Below, one piece after another: positions 9,274 to 15,586 of a DNA stretch of 22,211 nt (position 1 is the stretch's first letter; each line of letters begins with the position of its first letter). The stretch lies in IMG/VR virus record IMGVR_UViG_3300027917_000186, positions 1 to 22,211 of that record; one strand, given 5' to 3'. The position numbers were made by a program, and so were the translations under genes. The stretch is from a virus. Below the pieces are notes generated by a model. The model had not been told where the DNA came from. It did no database searches and saw only the letters and a list, made by a program, of their open reading frames with translations.

Positions 9274-9814
9274 AGGTCAAAACAATATTTTTAGATTTCA
9301 TACAATATAATAACTCACCATCCACAATAAACTCAAACTCTGACTCTGGGGTAAACCCAACAACCATTCCTGGGTGTACATTGTTCTCTTCAAGAATTTT
9401 GTTGCCATACCTAAGTATTCCTGTAAGTGGTTTTTCTTTTTGGGATGACCACTCATCATCATTAACAACGGGTTGTACAAAACAATAATCAAGGTTTGAT
9501 TCATTGTCACCATAAAGATATATCTGCTCTGGTGAACAAGCGTACATATCTTCTTTTATATGGCTACGACTATTCTTTTCATTACCCCTTATGTCGTAAA
9601 ACCTCCTAAACACATTATGGTGGACAATAACCTTGTCACCAACCTTGATATCTGTTACAATAGATAGTGGAGTGGCTATTACCTCTGCCTCGTTACTAAC
9701 GCTTTTGTAGCTTTCAATCTTTGTGTTAGTTACAAACTTAACCCCACCAATATCTTTGGTATTGTTATACCTACCAGATATAGGCTTAACAATGAAATCG
9801 TACACACTTTTCAT
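9218..9814 (-). CDS. Tandem GroES-like (co-chaperonin fold) protein (198 aa)
   Basis: The sequence reads as two GroES-like domains. Domain 1 (about 3-102) has FIVKPISGR, then a polar loop with GGVKFVT in the position of the GroES mobile loop, then VSNEAEVIATPL, KVGDKVIVHHNVFRRFYD and a closing CSPEQIYLYG strand. Domain 2 (about 110-182) has CFVQPV, LTGILRYGNKILEENNVHPG, MVVGFTPESEFEFIVDGELL and CMKSKNIVLTYG. In each, the order of strand, loop, V/GD-type turn and final strand mirrors GroES. The gene stands in the packaging module, far from the groEL/groES pair, and overlaps the small gene before the terminase. It may be a second co-chaperonin, or the fold may have been adopted for a structural role. 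The fold is inferred from pattern; chaperone activity is not shown. Confidence 0.55.
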   Translation of the reverse strand: MKSVYDFIVKPISGRYNNTKDIGGVKFVTNTKIESYKSVSNEAEVIATPLSIVTDIKVGDKVIVHHNVFRRFYDIRGNEKNSRSHIKEDMYACSPEQIYLYGDNESNLDYCFVQPVVNDDEWSSQKEKPLTGILRYGNKILEENNVHPGMVVGFTPESEFEFIVDGELLYCMKSKNIVLTYGNEGSETKYNPSWTSSG

Positions 9815-9819
9815 GGGTG

Positions 9820-10044
9820 TTAGTATTTCAAGTCGTACTCCACAGATATACCCATGTTCTTATTGAAGTCTTTCCAGGGCATCACCTCATCGTTCTTGGT
9901 TATGTATATCCTGTACACATTATCCTTCTCGATGTCTTCTATGTTTGATACACAGTGGCCACCATAAACCTCTTGACCCACAGCGTAATGCATAGCGTTC
10001 TCCTTGTACTCCTTACCTATAGTTATCTTCCTTATTATAGACAC
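9820..10044 (-). CDS. Small conserved phage protein of unknown function (74 aa)
   Basis: The recognisable core is VGQEVYGGHCVSNIEDIE (about 22-39), and the protein ends with MPWKDFNKNMGISVEYDLKY. I recall similar proteins just upstream of terminase genes in crAss-like phages, with no known function. The first codon here is GTG at 10044, two bases after the previous stop. An in-frame ATG at 9993, preceded by AAGGAG at suitable spacing, would give a 57-residue form. I kept the longer form because the segment ITIGKEYKENAMHY resembles the N-terminus of relatives as I remember them. No membrane segment or catalytic motif is visible. The small beta-rich pattern may indicate a binding module. Confidence 0.55.
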   Translation of the reverse strand: MSIIRKITIGKEYKENAMHYAVGQEVYGGHCVSNIEDIEKDNVYRIYITKNDEVMPWKDFNKNMGISVEYDLKY

Positions 10045-10046
10045 AG

Positions 10047-10274
10047 CTACTCAGTTTCAACTTTAGTATACGAGCCATCAGAAAGGTCTATGTTAATGGC
10101 CCCGTATTTGTTTTCAAGCTCTTTCTTGGTGGCATTAGACTCCCCTAACGCTTCAATGTATATCTTCAAGAGACCATCCTTTTCGGTCTCTATAAAGCCT
10201 ATTCTTTTAAGTAGATTGTTTAACTCTACCTGCTGCTCAACAATCTTGTCAAGCTCTTCTTTTTCTATTTTCAT
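10047..10274 (-). CDS. Small coiled-coil protein of the packaging module (75 aa)
   Basis: Residues 1-55 are almost entirely predicted helix with heptad-like spacing (EELDKIVEQQVELNNLLKRI), and the C-terminus reads KYGAINIDLSDGSYTKVE. I recall proteins of this length and ending in a similar place in marine and crAss-like phages, with no established function. It opens the run of small genes leading to the terminase. The start has the A/T-only leader AATTAAATTAAATTAA directly before ATG. It could help terminase or head assembly, but nothing in the sequence proves that. Confidence 0.6.
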   Translation of the reverse strand: MKIEKEELDKIVEQQVELNNLLKRIGFIETEKDGLLKIYIEALGESNATKKELENKYGAINIDLSDGSYTKVETE

Positions 10275-10290
10275 TTAATTTAATTTAATT

Positions 10291-12162
10291 CTATATGTGT
10301 GGGATTAAATAAGTTCCCGTAAAGTTATTTAGCGTCATATCAGCACTACCGACAGAACCGCTTTGCGCTATAGTTGTTGCGCCATTTGCTTCATTAAACT
10401 TATACCAGTAAAGAGGTTGACTTCCAAATATATTTGTCACATTTCCACCCCTTCCGTTATTATATATTGCTTGTGCCTCAGCAAGTGTACTAACCCTTTC
10501 GTCAAAGACTATATCATCCATAGCTATTTCAGAGTATAAGGTATTGCTATTACCCCTGTAGAAAAAAGAACCAAAGTTATCAAGACCATCAAATAAGCCT
10601 TGAGCAGAAGAACGGGTCTGCAACACACCATCATAAACAAGGTAAATTACACCATCAACAGTATCTGGAACCTTTGATAGTACCGCTTTTGCTTCTTGTC
10701 CGTCTACTATAAAGGTGATTTCGTCACCCACTCTGTACCCAGAACCCACAGCCTCTACACGAAGTCTGTCTATATTACCACCAGAAACAACAGCAGTTAC
10801 CTGCATTCCTGTTCCACCAGGTGGATAAGCTGTTGTTGGAACGGTATAACTAGCATCTGCGGCACCAGTTATATTTTGCGTTATATCATCAGTCAGTGAG
10901 GCGTTGTTATTAAAGTAATAAAAATGATGCCAGTCATTGTCCAATATATTTAAATTCCACTCAACTTGTCTACTGTTAAAGTCTCCGTCAGATGCAAACC
11001 TTATGTATGGCGATGTGTTTCTGTGGTATATATATGTACTAGAGTTGCTTTGGCTTGATAATAACACATTAGTTTTACTAGTATCAGCACCAATTGGTCT
11101 TTTAGCCCAATAAGAGATAACCATACTAGAAAATCTATCTGTGCTATTCCAAGGAGTACCTATTGTACCTCTGTCATTTGAATTACCTACTGCTGGTTGA
11201 ATGTAATTACCAAAATCATACAACGCTATTGTTTGATTAGATATAGTATCAGAACCTACAATATTGTTTACTGTTATACTATAATCGCCAGGGGTTTCTA
11301 CATTTACTATGGCTGTTATCTGAGTAACACTGTCTATAGTGTAGCTCTCAACAACCGCAGTTCCAGACGCACTTAGGCTTGTGACTGAATAAAAGTTTGT
11401 ACCAGTTAATACAACCTGAGCTGGTGATGTGGTATTTACAGAACCGCTGGTAATTGTTGGTGCTTCTAATGCGTGTGGTGACCAATCACCGTTTGTTGGG
11501 AAGTATAGTGTTGCGTTATTACCGTTACCGCTTGAGTCAACAATGGTGGTGCCACTTGTTTGGTCAAACCTGTAAAATATATCTGGGCTTGTTATTACAG
11601 TATTACTTAATGTTCCGCTTCCTCCATTATATAATGAATCTACTTGACCCTGAGTTAATGTTCCGTCTGCGTCTATAATTAGTTCGTCTATAACAAACAA
11701 ACCGTAAGATGTATAACTTCTACCTATAAGGCTTATATTTATAGCCTCTGCATCATAGTCTTCTGTTGTACCCGTAGACTTTACTGCGTTAATCCACAGC
11801 TCATTAACTCCACCATTTAATGATATGGCAACATGATTCCAACCCGTAGAGTTGGCTGATATAGTCCATGTAGTGCTAGTACCAGCAGAGGCTTGAAATG
11901 TAGCAGAGGTGCTTGAGTCAAATCGAAAGAACATGTCAGCATCCCCAACATGACCAAAGATATATTCATTAGAAATGCTACCATCAAAATAAACCCAACA
12001 GCTTAATGCAAACCCACTTGTTGCTGCTGGTTTGTTTACGGCAGATAACATTTGCATAAAGCTCCTGTCTCCGTCACTATACAAAGAGTTAACAAACTCA
12101 AAGGGTACCCCAGTTCCGTTGGGTCCTATTATACATAAGTCTATACCTAAACCTAAAGACAT
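10291..12162 (-). CDS. LamG/IPT multidomain virion protein, likely adhesin or fibre (623 aa)
   Basis: Three beta domains are visible. Residues ~35-225 form a LamG (concanavalin A-like) domain, with LSCWVYFDG, a GWNHVAISLNGG strand and a terminal YRFD...DSSGNGNNATL pattern. Residues ~234-315 look like an IPT/TIG immunoglobulin-like domain (APTITSGS... VVLTGTNF... PGDYSITVNN). Residues ~345-620 form a second LamG domain (VISYWAKRP, NDWHHFYYFNNN, VIYLVYDGVLQ, FGSFFYRGN). The second LamG is split at about 425-500 by a segment with VTAVVSGGNIDRLRVEAVGS and GYRVGDEITF, a module I recall from many phage structural proteins. Such lectin-like domains typically bind glycans, so a receptor-binding or surface-attachment role is likely. 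There is no signal peptide, as expected for a virion protein. Which virion part carries it is unknown. Confidence 0.7.
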   Translation of the reverse strand: MSLGLGIDLCIIGPNGTGVPFEFVNSLYSDGDRSFMQMLSAVNKPAATSGFALSCWVYFDGSISNEYIFGHVGDADMFFRFDSSTSATFQASAGTSTTWTISANSTGWNHVAISLNGGVNELWINAVKSTGTTEDYDAEAINISLIGRSYTSYGLFVIDELIIDADGTLTQGQVDSLYNGGSGTLSNTVITSPDIFYRFDQTSGTTIVDSSGNGNNATLYFPTNGDWSPHALEAPTITSGSVNTTSPAQVVLTGTNFYSVTSLSASGTAVVESYTIDSVTQITAIVNVETPGDYSITVNNIVGSDTISNQTIALYDFGNYIQPAVGNSNDRGTIGTPWNSTDRFSSMVISYWAKRPIGADTSKTNVLLSSQSNSSTYIYHRNTSPYIRFASDGDFNSRQVEWNLNILDNDWHHFYYFNNNASLTDDITQNITGAADASYTVPTTAYPPGGTGMQVTAVVSGGNIDRLRVEAVGSGYRVGDEITFIVDGQEAKAVLSKVPDTVDGVIYLVYDGVLQTRSSAQGLFDGLDNFGSFFYRGNSNTLYSEIAMDDIVFDERVSTLAEAQAIYNNGRGGNVTNIFGSQPLYWYKFNEANGATTIAQSGSVGSADMTLNNFTGTYLIPHI

Positions 12163-12163
12163 A

Positions 12164-12430
12164 CTACTTTAAAGATATAATGTCACTAGCTGTAGTTCCA
12201 GTGGCTAGAACATAGTCCACAATAACTGGTAGAAAACTTCCGTCAGGTACGTTTGCAAAAATAACCGCATCTCCAACCTCTCTTTTACCTGCCATTAAAA
12301 CCTTAACAGACCCACCTGTACCGACATACAATACAGAGCCAGTAAGGTTAGTAGCTGGTGATATAGTGTCTGATGCTGCTACTGTAGCCGCCTCTGTTCC
12401 AAAATCTGGTTGATTACCGAATTGTCCCAT
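12164..12430 (-). CDS. Small beta-rich virion protein (88 aa)
   Basis: The protein is short, Gly/Val/Thr-rich and almost free of charge clusters. Its centre reads SVLYVGTGGSVKVLMAG, followed by VIFANVPDGSFLPVIVDYVL and an ATGTTASDIISL ending. I recall this pattern in small structural proteins of cyanophages and other marine phages, where the function is undefined or described as decoration. The ATG at 12430 lies after a hairpin that separates it from the preceding gene. It ends 2 bases before the start of the LamG protein, so the two are probably co-expressed. A small head- or fibre-associated beta protein is the best description. Confidence 0.6.
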   Translation of the reverse strand: MGQFGNQPDFGTEAATVAASDTISPATNLTGSVLYVGTGGSVKVLMAGKREVGDAVIFANVPDGSFLPVIVDYVLATGTTASDIISLK

Positions 12431-12449
12431 TTTGTTTATTTAAGTTAAT

Positions 12450-12477
12450 ACCCCCATAGGTTTTATCCTACAGGGGT
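12450..12477 (-). terminator. Intercistronic hairpin between two small virion genes
   Basis: ACCCC (12450-12454) pairs with GGGGT (12473-12477), and TAGG (12457-12460) with CCTA (12467-12470). A symmetric 2x2 internal loop separates the two stems and the apical loop is six bases. The minus strand downstream is AT-rich but has no clean U-tract, so attenuation or mRNA processing is as likely as full termination. Confidence 0.5.
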
Positions 12478-12490
12478 GTTTATTTAATTA

Positions 12491-12745
12491 TTAAGATAAA
12501 GTTACACTGATAACCGTAGTAGCAGTAACTGTACAAACAGTTAATTCACCTGTATCAAGAGCAAGGAACATATCTCCTTTTGTAAGGGTTGCTGTTGCTG
12601 GTGCTGTATCTAAAATCTTAACAAACCCTGCGATGTCACTTATTGTAACACCTTGGTTGTTTGTTCTTGAGTTTGCTGGTTGTAGGTCTGTACCGCTATT
12701 AAATCCGCTAAATACAGTTCCTAAATTAATTACTTCGTTTGCCAT
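12491..12745 (-). CDS. Small beta-rich protein, probable virion component (84 aa)
   Basis: The sequence is rich in Thr, Val, Ala and Gly with few charges. It contains GTVFSGFNSGTDLQPANSR, then SDIAGFVKILDTAPATATLT, GDMFLALDTGELTV and a Thr/Val-rich ending, which suggests a beta-sandwich or beta-clip fold. No membrane segment or motif is visible. It resembles its 88-residue neighbour in size and composition, but I could not align the two convincingly. The start at 12745 follows an AT-rich leader without a Shine-Dalgarno sequence, and a hairpin lies after the stop. The context points to a structural or decorating protein. Specific function is unknown. Confidence 0.5.
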   Translation of the reverse strand: MANEVINLGTVFSGFNSGTDLQPANSRTNNQGVTISDIAGFVKILDTAPATATLTKGDMFLALDTGELTVCTVTATTVISVTLS

Positions 12746-12772
12746 TTTTTCTAATTGTTGTGTTGTTAGTTA

Positions 12773-13114
12773 TTAAACGGGTATTTTACCAAAAGGTACC
12801 CCACCTTTATTATATGCTTCCTTTTCCCAAGGCTCTTTACCAGTCCCCATCATGTTCAATGAACGAGAGTACTTCTTCCCCTTCCAATAGAAGTTAGGGC
12901 CATCCCAATCTAAGTCACCTCTCTCGATTTGGTCAACATGGACCTTTTCGTGTTTGATGACTGCATCGTGATACTTTGGGTCAAGGTCTTTATTTAATAG
13001 TATGGTACCGTTCTTATTGGTTCTACCAAGAACAGACTCCTCTTCTTTAAAGTCATTTAAGTATACGGCAGGCCCGTTAAGATTGTATGGTGGCTTGTCT
13101 AACTTAAATGCCAT
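12773..13114 (-). CDS. Small putative zinc metallopeptidase with HEXXH motif (113 aa)
   Basis: The sequence shows HEKVH at 55-59 within DAVIKHEKVHVDQIERGDLD, which matches the HEXXH zinc-binding motif. A downstream Glu in EPWEKEAY (E97 or E99) could be the third ligand. A GTILLNKDL strand precedes the helix, as in many minimal metalloprotease-like domains. I recall small proteins of this pattern in marine Bacteroidota phages, without known substrates. The segment LNMMGTGKEPW carries the NMMG core repeated in neighbouring proteins. The gene shares one base with the upstream gene (TAATG). Possible roles are head maturation cleavage or cell-wall access during entry. The enzyme call rests on the motif alone; the substrate is unknown. 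Confidence 0.55.
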   Translation of the reverse strand: MAFKLDKPPYNLNGPAVYLNDFKEEESVLGRTNKNGTILLNKDLDPKYHDAVIKHEKVHVDQIERGDLDWDGPNFYWKGKKYSRSLNMMGTGKEPWEKEAYNKGGVPFGKIPV

Positions 13115-14067
13115 TACTTTCCTTTTTTACCTTTCATCATAGGCTTCTTACCATACATACTAGCACCTTCGATTTTATTCAATCGTCTTTCTTGTCTAGC
13201 TTTACGTCTTTCTTCACGTTTTTCTTGTCGAGCTTCTTTAGGAGTTTGTGGGTCATCACCACTTACAATATTAGCTGCTTTTGCGACAACCCTACCAGGT
13301 GTCATAGCTATGTCTTTTAGGTTTTCCAAATGCTCATAAGCATCTTTCCTATTAGCTTTTTGCATCTTACCAATACCCATCATGTTAGCACCATCTCCAT
13401 ACATGTTACAACCTCGACCACCCATATGCTTAGAGATTGAATTACCCATCATGTTAGCACCTGTACCCTCTTCAGCCTCTTTTCTATCTCGTCCTTTACC
13501 AAAAGCCTTTCCAGCTAGTCCGCCAGCTATTGCCCCAAAAGGTCCAGCGGCTAACATACCATATCCAGCCCCAACAAGCGCACCTTTTGTTTCTTTTTTA
13601 CCCATACCCAATAAATCTGGTCCTTTTTCTTTTCCAGTCATCTTTGCTCCTTTTAATGTTTTTCCTGTTTCTTGTATTAATTTATCTAACACATTCATCC
13701 CTTTTTCTTTTAATTCCTTACCAACACCTGTCTTACCAAATTCAGTAATATCTTTTTTGAGTGACTTTTTCTTTTTCATTGAAAATCCCTCTGAGAAACG
13801 CTCTCCAGCACCCAAGCTTTCAATACCAGATAATGTTGGCTTTACATATGGTGCAAGAAAACTAGCAATAGTAACAGCCTCAGTAGCTCCAAAATTAGGC
13901 CCCTTGCCGTACATACTAGCACCATCCTTGTCAGCTCTTTCGTTTTCTAGGTAGTGTAGCCTAGCCTCTGGGCTTAGGTTTTTGTTGTACGCCATAGATT
14001 CATCGTACTTTCTTTCAGCTTTTTTAGCTTTTCTTTTGGCTTTTGCAGCCTGCATTTTTGCTTTCAT
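13114..14067 (-). CDS. Basic protein with repeated GxNMxG motifs and a glycine zipper (317 aa)
   Basis: I do not recognise this gene. The N-terminus (1-25) is Lys/Ala-rich. Short glycine-flanked motifs recur: GASMYGKGPNFG (49-60), KGPDLLGMG (148-156), GANMMG (203-208), GCNMYGDGANMMGIG (219-233) and GASMYGKKPMMKG (301-313). A glycine-zipper-like hydrophobic stretch at about 163-190 (ALVGAGYGMLAAGPFGAIAG onward) could insert into a membrane. Residues 275-298 are strongly basic. The mix of basic arms, zipper and repeats would suit an internal virion protein that leaves with the DNA, but this is inference. The repeats are also visible in the DNA, with two identical 18-base copies about 69 bases apart. 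It lies between the lysis genes and the HEXXH gene. Confidence 0.5.
   Translation of the reverse strand: MKAKMQAAKAKRKAKKAERKYDESMAYNKNLSPEARLHYLENERADKDGASMYGKGPNFGATEAVTIASFLAPYVKPTLSGIESLGAGERFSEGFSMKKKKSLKKDITEFGKTGVGKELKEKGMNVLDKLIQETGKTLKGAKMTGKEKGPDLLGMGKKETKGALVGAGYGMLAAGPFGAIAGGLAGKAFGKGRDRKEAEEGTGANMMGNSISKHMGGRGCNMYGDGANMMGIGKMQKANRKDAYEHLENLKDIAMTPGRVVAKAANIVSGDDPQTPKEARQEKREERRKARQERRLNKIEGASMYGKKPMMKGKKGK
13151..13923. repeat. Short dispersed repeats encoding the GxNMxG/GxSMYG motifs
   Basis: ACCCATCATGTTAGCACC occurs at 13375-13392 and again at 13444-13461. CCATACATACTAGCACC at 13151-13167 has a one-mismatch partner at 13907-13923. A shorter related copy (ACCCATCATGTT) lies at 16097-16108 inside another gene. 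Read on the minus strand in frame, they encode GANMMG and GASMYG. Confidence 0.7.
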
Positions 14068-14085
14068 TTTTTGTAATTAAATATC

Positions 14086-14577
14086 TTAAAACGGTTTTAT
14101 AAACTTCCACCCAACCTTAACCAAGACCGCAAGTGAAACTATTAATATAATCCAAAACAGATACCTCTTTAGGTACCTTTTCATTTGGTCTAGTATTCCT
14201 TCCTTCCTTACAACTACCTTTTCAAACGGTATCTCCACCGTTCGTATGATTGTATCGCTCTTACACTCACCTTGTATATATGTCGTGTCACCGACCCTAA
14301 CATACTTAATTCTAAGCCTGTCCTTATATAAATATGTAGTATCTCCAGGTATGTTAATAAACGAAGTGTCATACTCAATCCTGTCCGATATAATATTGAA
14401 TGTATCACGCAGTGTGTCCTTGTTTAATAGCTTAGGGTACTTAATCGTAAGTTTTTCTATCTTGCGTTCAGCCCTCCTAAATTTATTTTCTAACCTCTGC
14501 TCAACAGAGCATGAGTTAAATAAAAATACAGTTAAGAGTATAAAGAATACACCGTCTTTCCTTTTACTCTTTTGCAT
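14086..14577 (-). CDS. Unimolecular spanin (u-spanin), lysis (163 aa)
   Basis: This protein would link the outer and inner membranes and fuse them in the last step of lysis. The N-terminus has a basic start, a hydrophobic stretch (FFILLTVFLF) and a Cys at position 23 in FNSCS, a relaxed lipobox of the kind seen in Bacteroidota lipoproteins. The middle (about 25-130) is a periplasmic stretch with a basic helix (FRRAERKIEKLTIKYPKLLN) and then beta-like segments. The C-terminus has a single membrane segment at about 139-156 (FWIILIVSLAVLVKVGW). A lipoprotein end plus a C-terminal membrane anchor is the u-spanin layout known from phage T1 gp11. It overlaps the peptidase gene by 46 bases, as spanin genes often overlap their neighbours. 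Confidence 0.75.
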   Translation of the reverse strand: MQKSKRKDGVFFILLTVFLFNSCSVEQRLENKFRRAERKIEKLTIKYPKLLNKDTLRDTFNIISDRIEYDTSFINIPGDTTYLYKDRLRIKYVRVGDTTYIQGECKSDTIIRTVEIPFEKVVVRKEGILDQMKRYLKRYLFWIILIVSLAVLVKVGWKFIKPF

Positions 14578-14996
14578 TTTAAAACTTGATTTCTATTATC
14601 CCTTTCTTTGTAAGAAACATGAACCCAATCTGGGTTGTCCTCGTCACCGTACTCCCAGATAAGCTGGTCAAAGTCTAAGTTGTCTTTTATAAAGTTAAAC
14701 ATGTCTGCATTAGACATATGTCCTAGCGTGTCATCAATATCCATAGCCGCACCATTAATAGCGCAATGCTGTGAACTTGATGAACCACCAATGGCTCTGT
14801 TTAACTCTACGCTTCTGAACAGACTATTTATAGCTATAGGACCACCTACATGTTTCCTGAGTGGCTCAAACACCTTTTCACATAATAGTTTTATCCTCTC
14901 CATCTGCTCACCACTGGGTATGTTTTCTATACCCTTTCTAATGGCAGTGTTACTTTTAGTTACTTCCTTATAAGAAACGTGTTCAGTTACCTTCAT
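14532..14996 (-). CDS. M15-family peptidase, probable endolysin (154 aa)
   Basis: The protein should cut peptidoglycan peptide bonds and break the cell wall during lysis. Zinc ligands are visible as H77 and D86 in SSQHCAINGAAMDIDD and H126 in WVHVSY, the M15 (D-Ala-D-Ala carboxypeptidase-like) pattern. SLFRSVELNRAIGG (58-71) precedes them, as in the family. The H-to-D spacing is nine residues rather than the usual seven, a two-residue insertion I recall in relatives from Bacteroidota phages. There is no signal peptide, so it needs a holin to reach the wall. It overlaps the small membrane protein before it by four bases (ATGA) and the u-spanin after it by 46 bases. A virion-associated entry peptidase is a less likely alternative. 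Confidence 0.82.
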   Translation of the reverse strand: MKVTEHVSYKEVTKSNTAIRKGIENIPSGEQMERIKLLCEKVFEPLRKHVGGPIAINSLFRSVELNRAIGGSSSSQHCAINGAAMDIDDTLGHMSNADMFNFIKDNLDFDQLIWEYGDEDNPDWVHVSYKERDNRNQVLKCKRVKGKTVYSLYS

Positions 14997-15160
14997 TTAT
15001 TTTTTTTGATGGTTATCCATTTATGAACAGTATATCCTATAGTAACAAGGAGTAGTAATATTTTCAAAGACATCTCTATGTCGCTAAAAGATATTCCAAG
15101 CGTTGTTATATTAATCAACACGATTTTCATCTCGTTGTACATCAACTTAATTAGGGGCAT
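14993..15160 (-). CDS. Small membrane protein of the lysis cassette (55 aa)
   Basis: I found this gene by reading the minus strand between its neighbours. It starts with ATG at 15160 (MPLIKLMYNEMKIVLINITT) and ends with TGA at 14993. It overlaps the genes on both sides by four bases (ATGA at each junction), which strongly supports it. One clear membrane segment lies at about 31-46 (LKILLLLVTIGYTV), a weaker hydrophobic stretch at 12-25, and a basic tail (HKWITIKKNK) follows. Between a two-segment membrane protein and the peptidase gene, it may be a second holin, an antiholin or an accessory membrane protein. It resembles no specific family that I can name. Confidence 0.6.
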   Translation of the reverse strand: MPLIKLMYNEMKIVLINITTLGISFSDIEMSLKILLLLVTIGYTVHKWITIKKNK

Positions 15161-15399
15161 CATTCTTCTTCTTTATCTTTTTTACCGAAAATCTTACCTG
15201 CCTCAGCAATACCAAAAGCACCAAGAGTGACTATAACAAAAGAGTTAAATATAATGTCATTAATAACAAGCTCTTTGCCCCATAACCCAGTTGCAATGTC
15301 TGTGACTGCAAAAAGTGTCATCATAGCAAACGAAAGGAAACCCACTATGTTCTTTTCGTTGTACTTATTTCTGTTTTCAAATATTTTCCAGAAAGACAT
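15160..15399 (-). CDS. Candidate holin, two membrane segments (79 aa)
   Basis: The protein has two hydrophobic segments (about 18-38 and 46-66), a short turn with GKELVIND between them, a basic N-terminus and a highly charged tail (FGKKDKEEE). Size, topology and position two genes before the M15 peptidase fit a class II holin, which forms lesions in the inner membrane to release or activate the endolysin. It overlaps the next gene by four bases (ATGA) and begins one base after the stop of the preceding gene. Holins are too diverse to confirm by sequence alone, so the call rests on layout and context. Confidence 0.6.
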   Translation of the reverse strand: MSFWKIFENRNKYNEKNIVGFLSFAMMTLFAVTDIATGLWGKELVINDIIFNSFVIVTLGAFGIAEAGKIFGKKDKEEE

Positions 15400-15400
15400 A

Positions 15401-15568
15401 CTAAAATCCTTTTGCTCGTTCAGTTATAGGACCCATCTTGCATGATGGCTGATTCTTAGCTAAAAGCTTAATACCCTTAATACCGTTGCTGTCACCTTTT
15501 TTGGTTGGGAACTCACTCATGTCTAGTGGTCCGTCCCATACTGAACTTATACCTAAATCTTTTATCAT
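15401..15568 (-). CDS. Small hypothetical protein before the lysis cassette (55 aa)
   Basis: The frame runs from ATG at 15568 to TAG at 15401. It reads MIKDLGISSVWDGPLDMSEF first and ends with QPSCKMGPITERAKGF. It fills the space exactly: its stop is one base from the holin start and its start lies 18 bases past the preceding stop. There is no membrane segment. The C-terminal CKMGP stretch loosely recalls the Met/Gly-rich peptides of its neighbours, but it is too short to count. Tight packing and the complete frame support it as a real gene. Function is unknown. Confidence 0.5.
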   Translation of the reverse strand: MIKDLGISSVWDGPLDMSEFPTKKGDSNGIKGIKLLAKNQPSCKMGPITERAKGF

Positions 15569-15586
15569 TTTGTAGTTATTTATTTT

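Noticed and set aside
12164-12745. The 88- and 84-residue proteins as a recent duplication
   Set aside because: Size and composition match, but no consistent alignment of motifs is visible. Small beta proteins often look alike by composition.
13151-13923. CRISPR array made of the short repeats
   Set aside because: Spacing is irregular, the copies are in frame and encode a peptide motif, and they differ in sequence.
13382-13954. 190-codon open frame on the plus strand
   Set aside because: It is antisense to the repeat-rich 317-residue gene. Its composition follows the complement of that gene and it would be the only plus-strand gene in an all-minus region.
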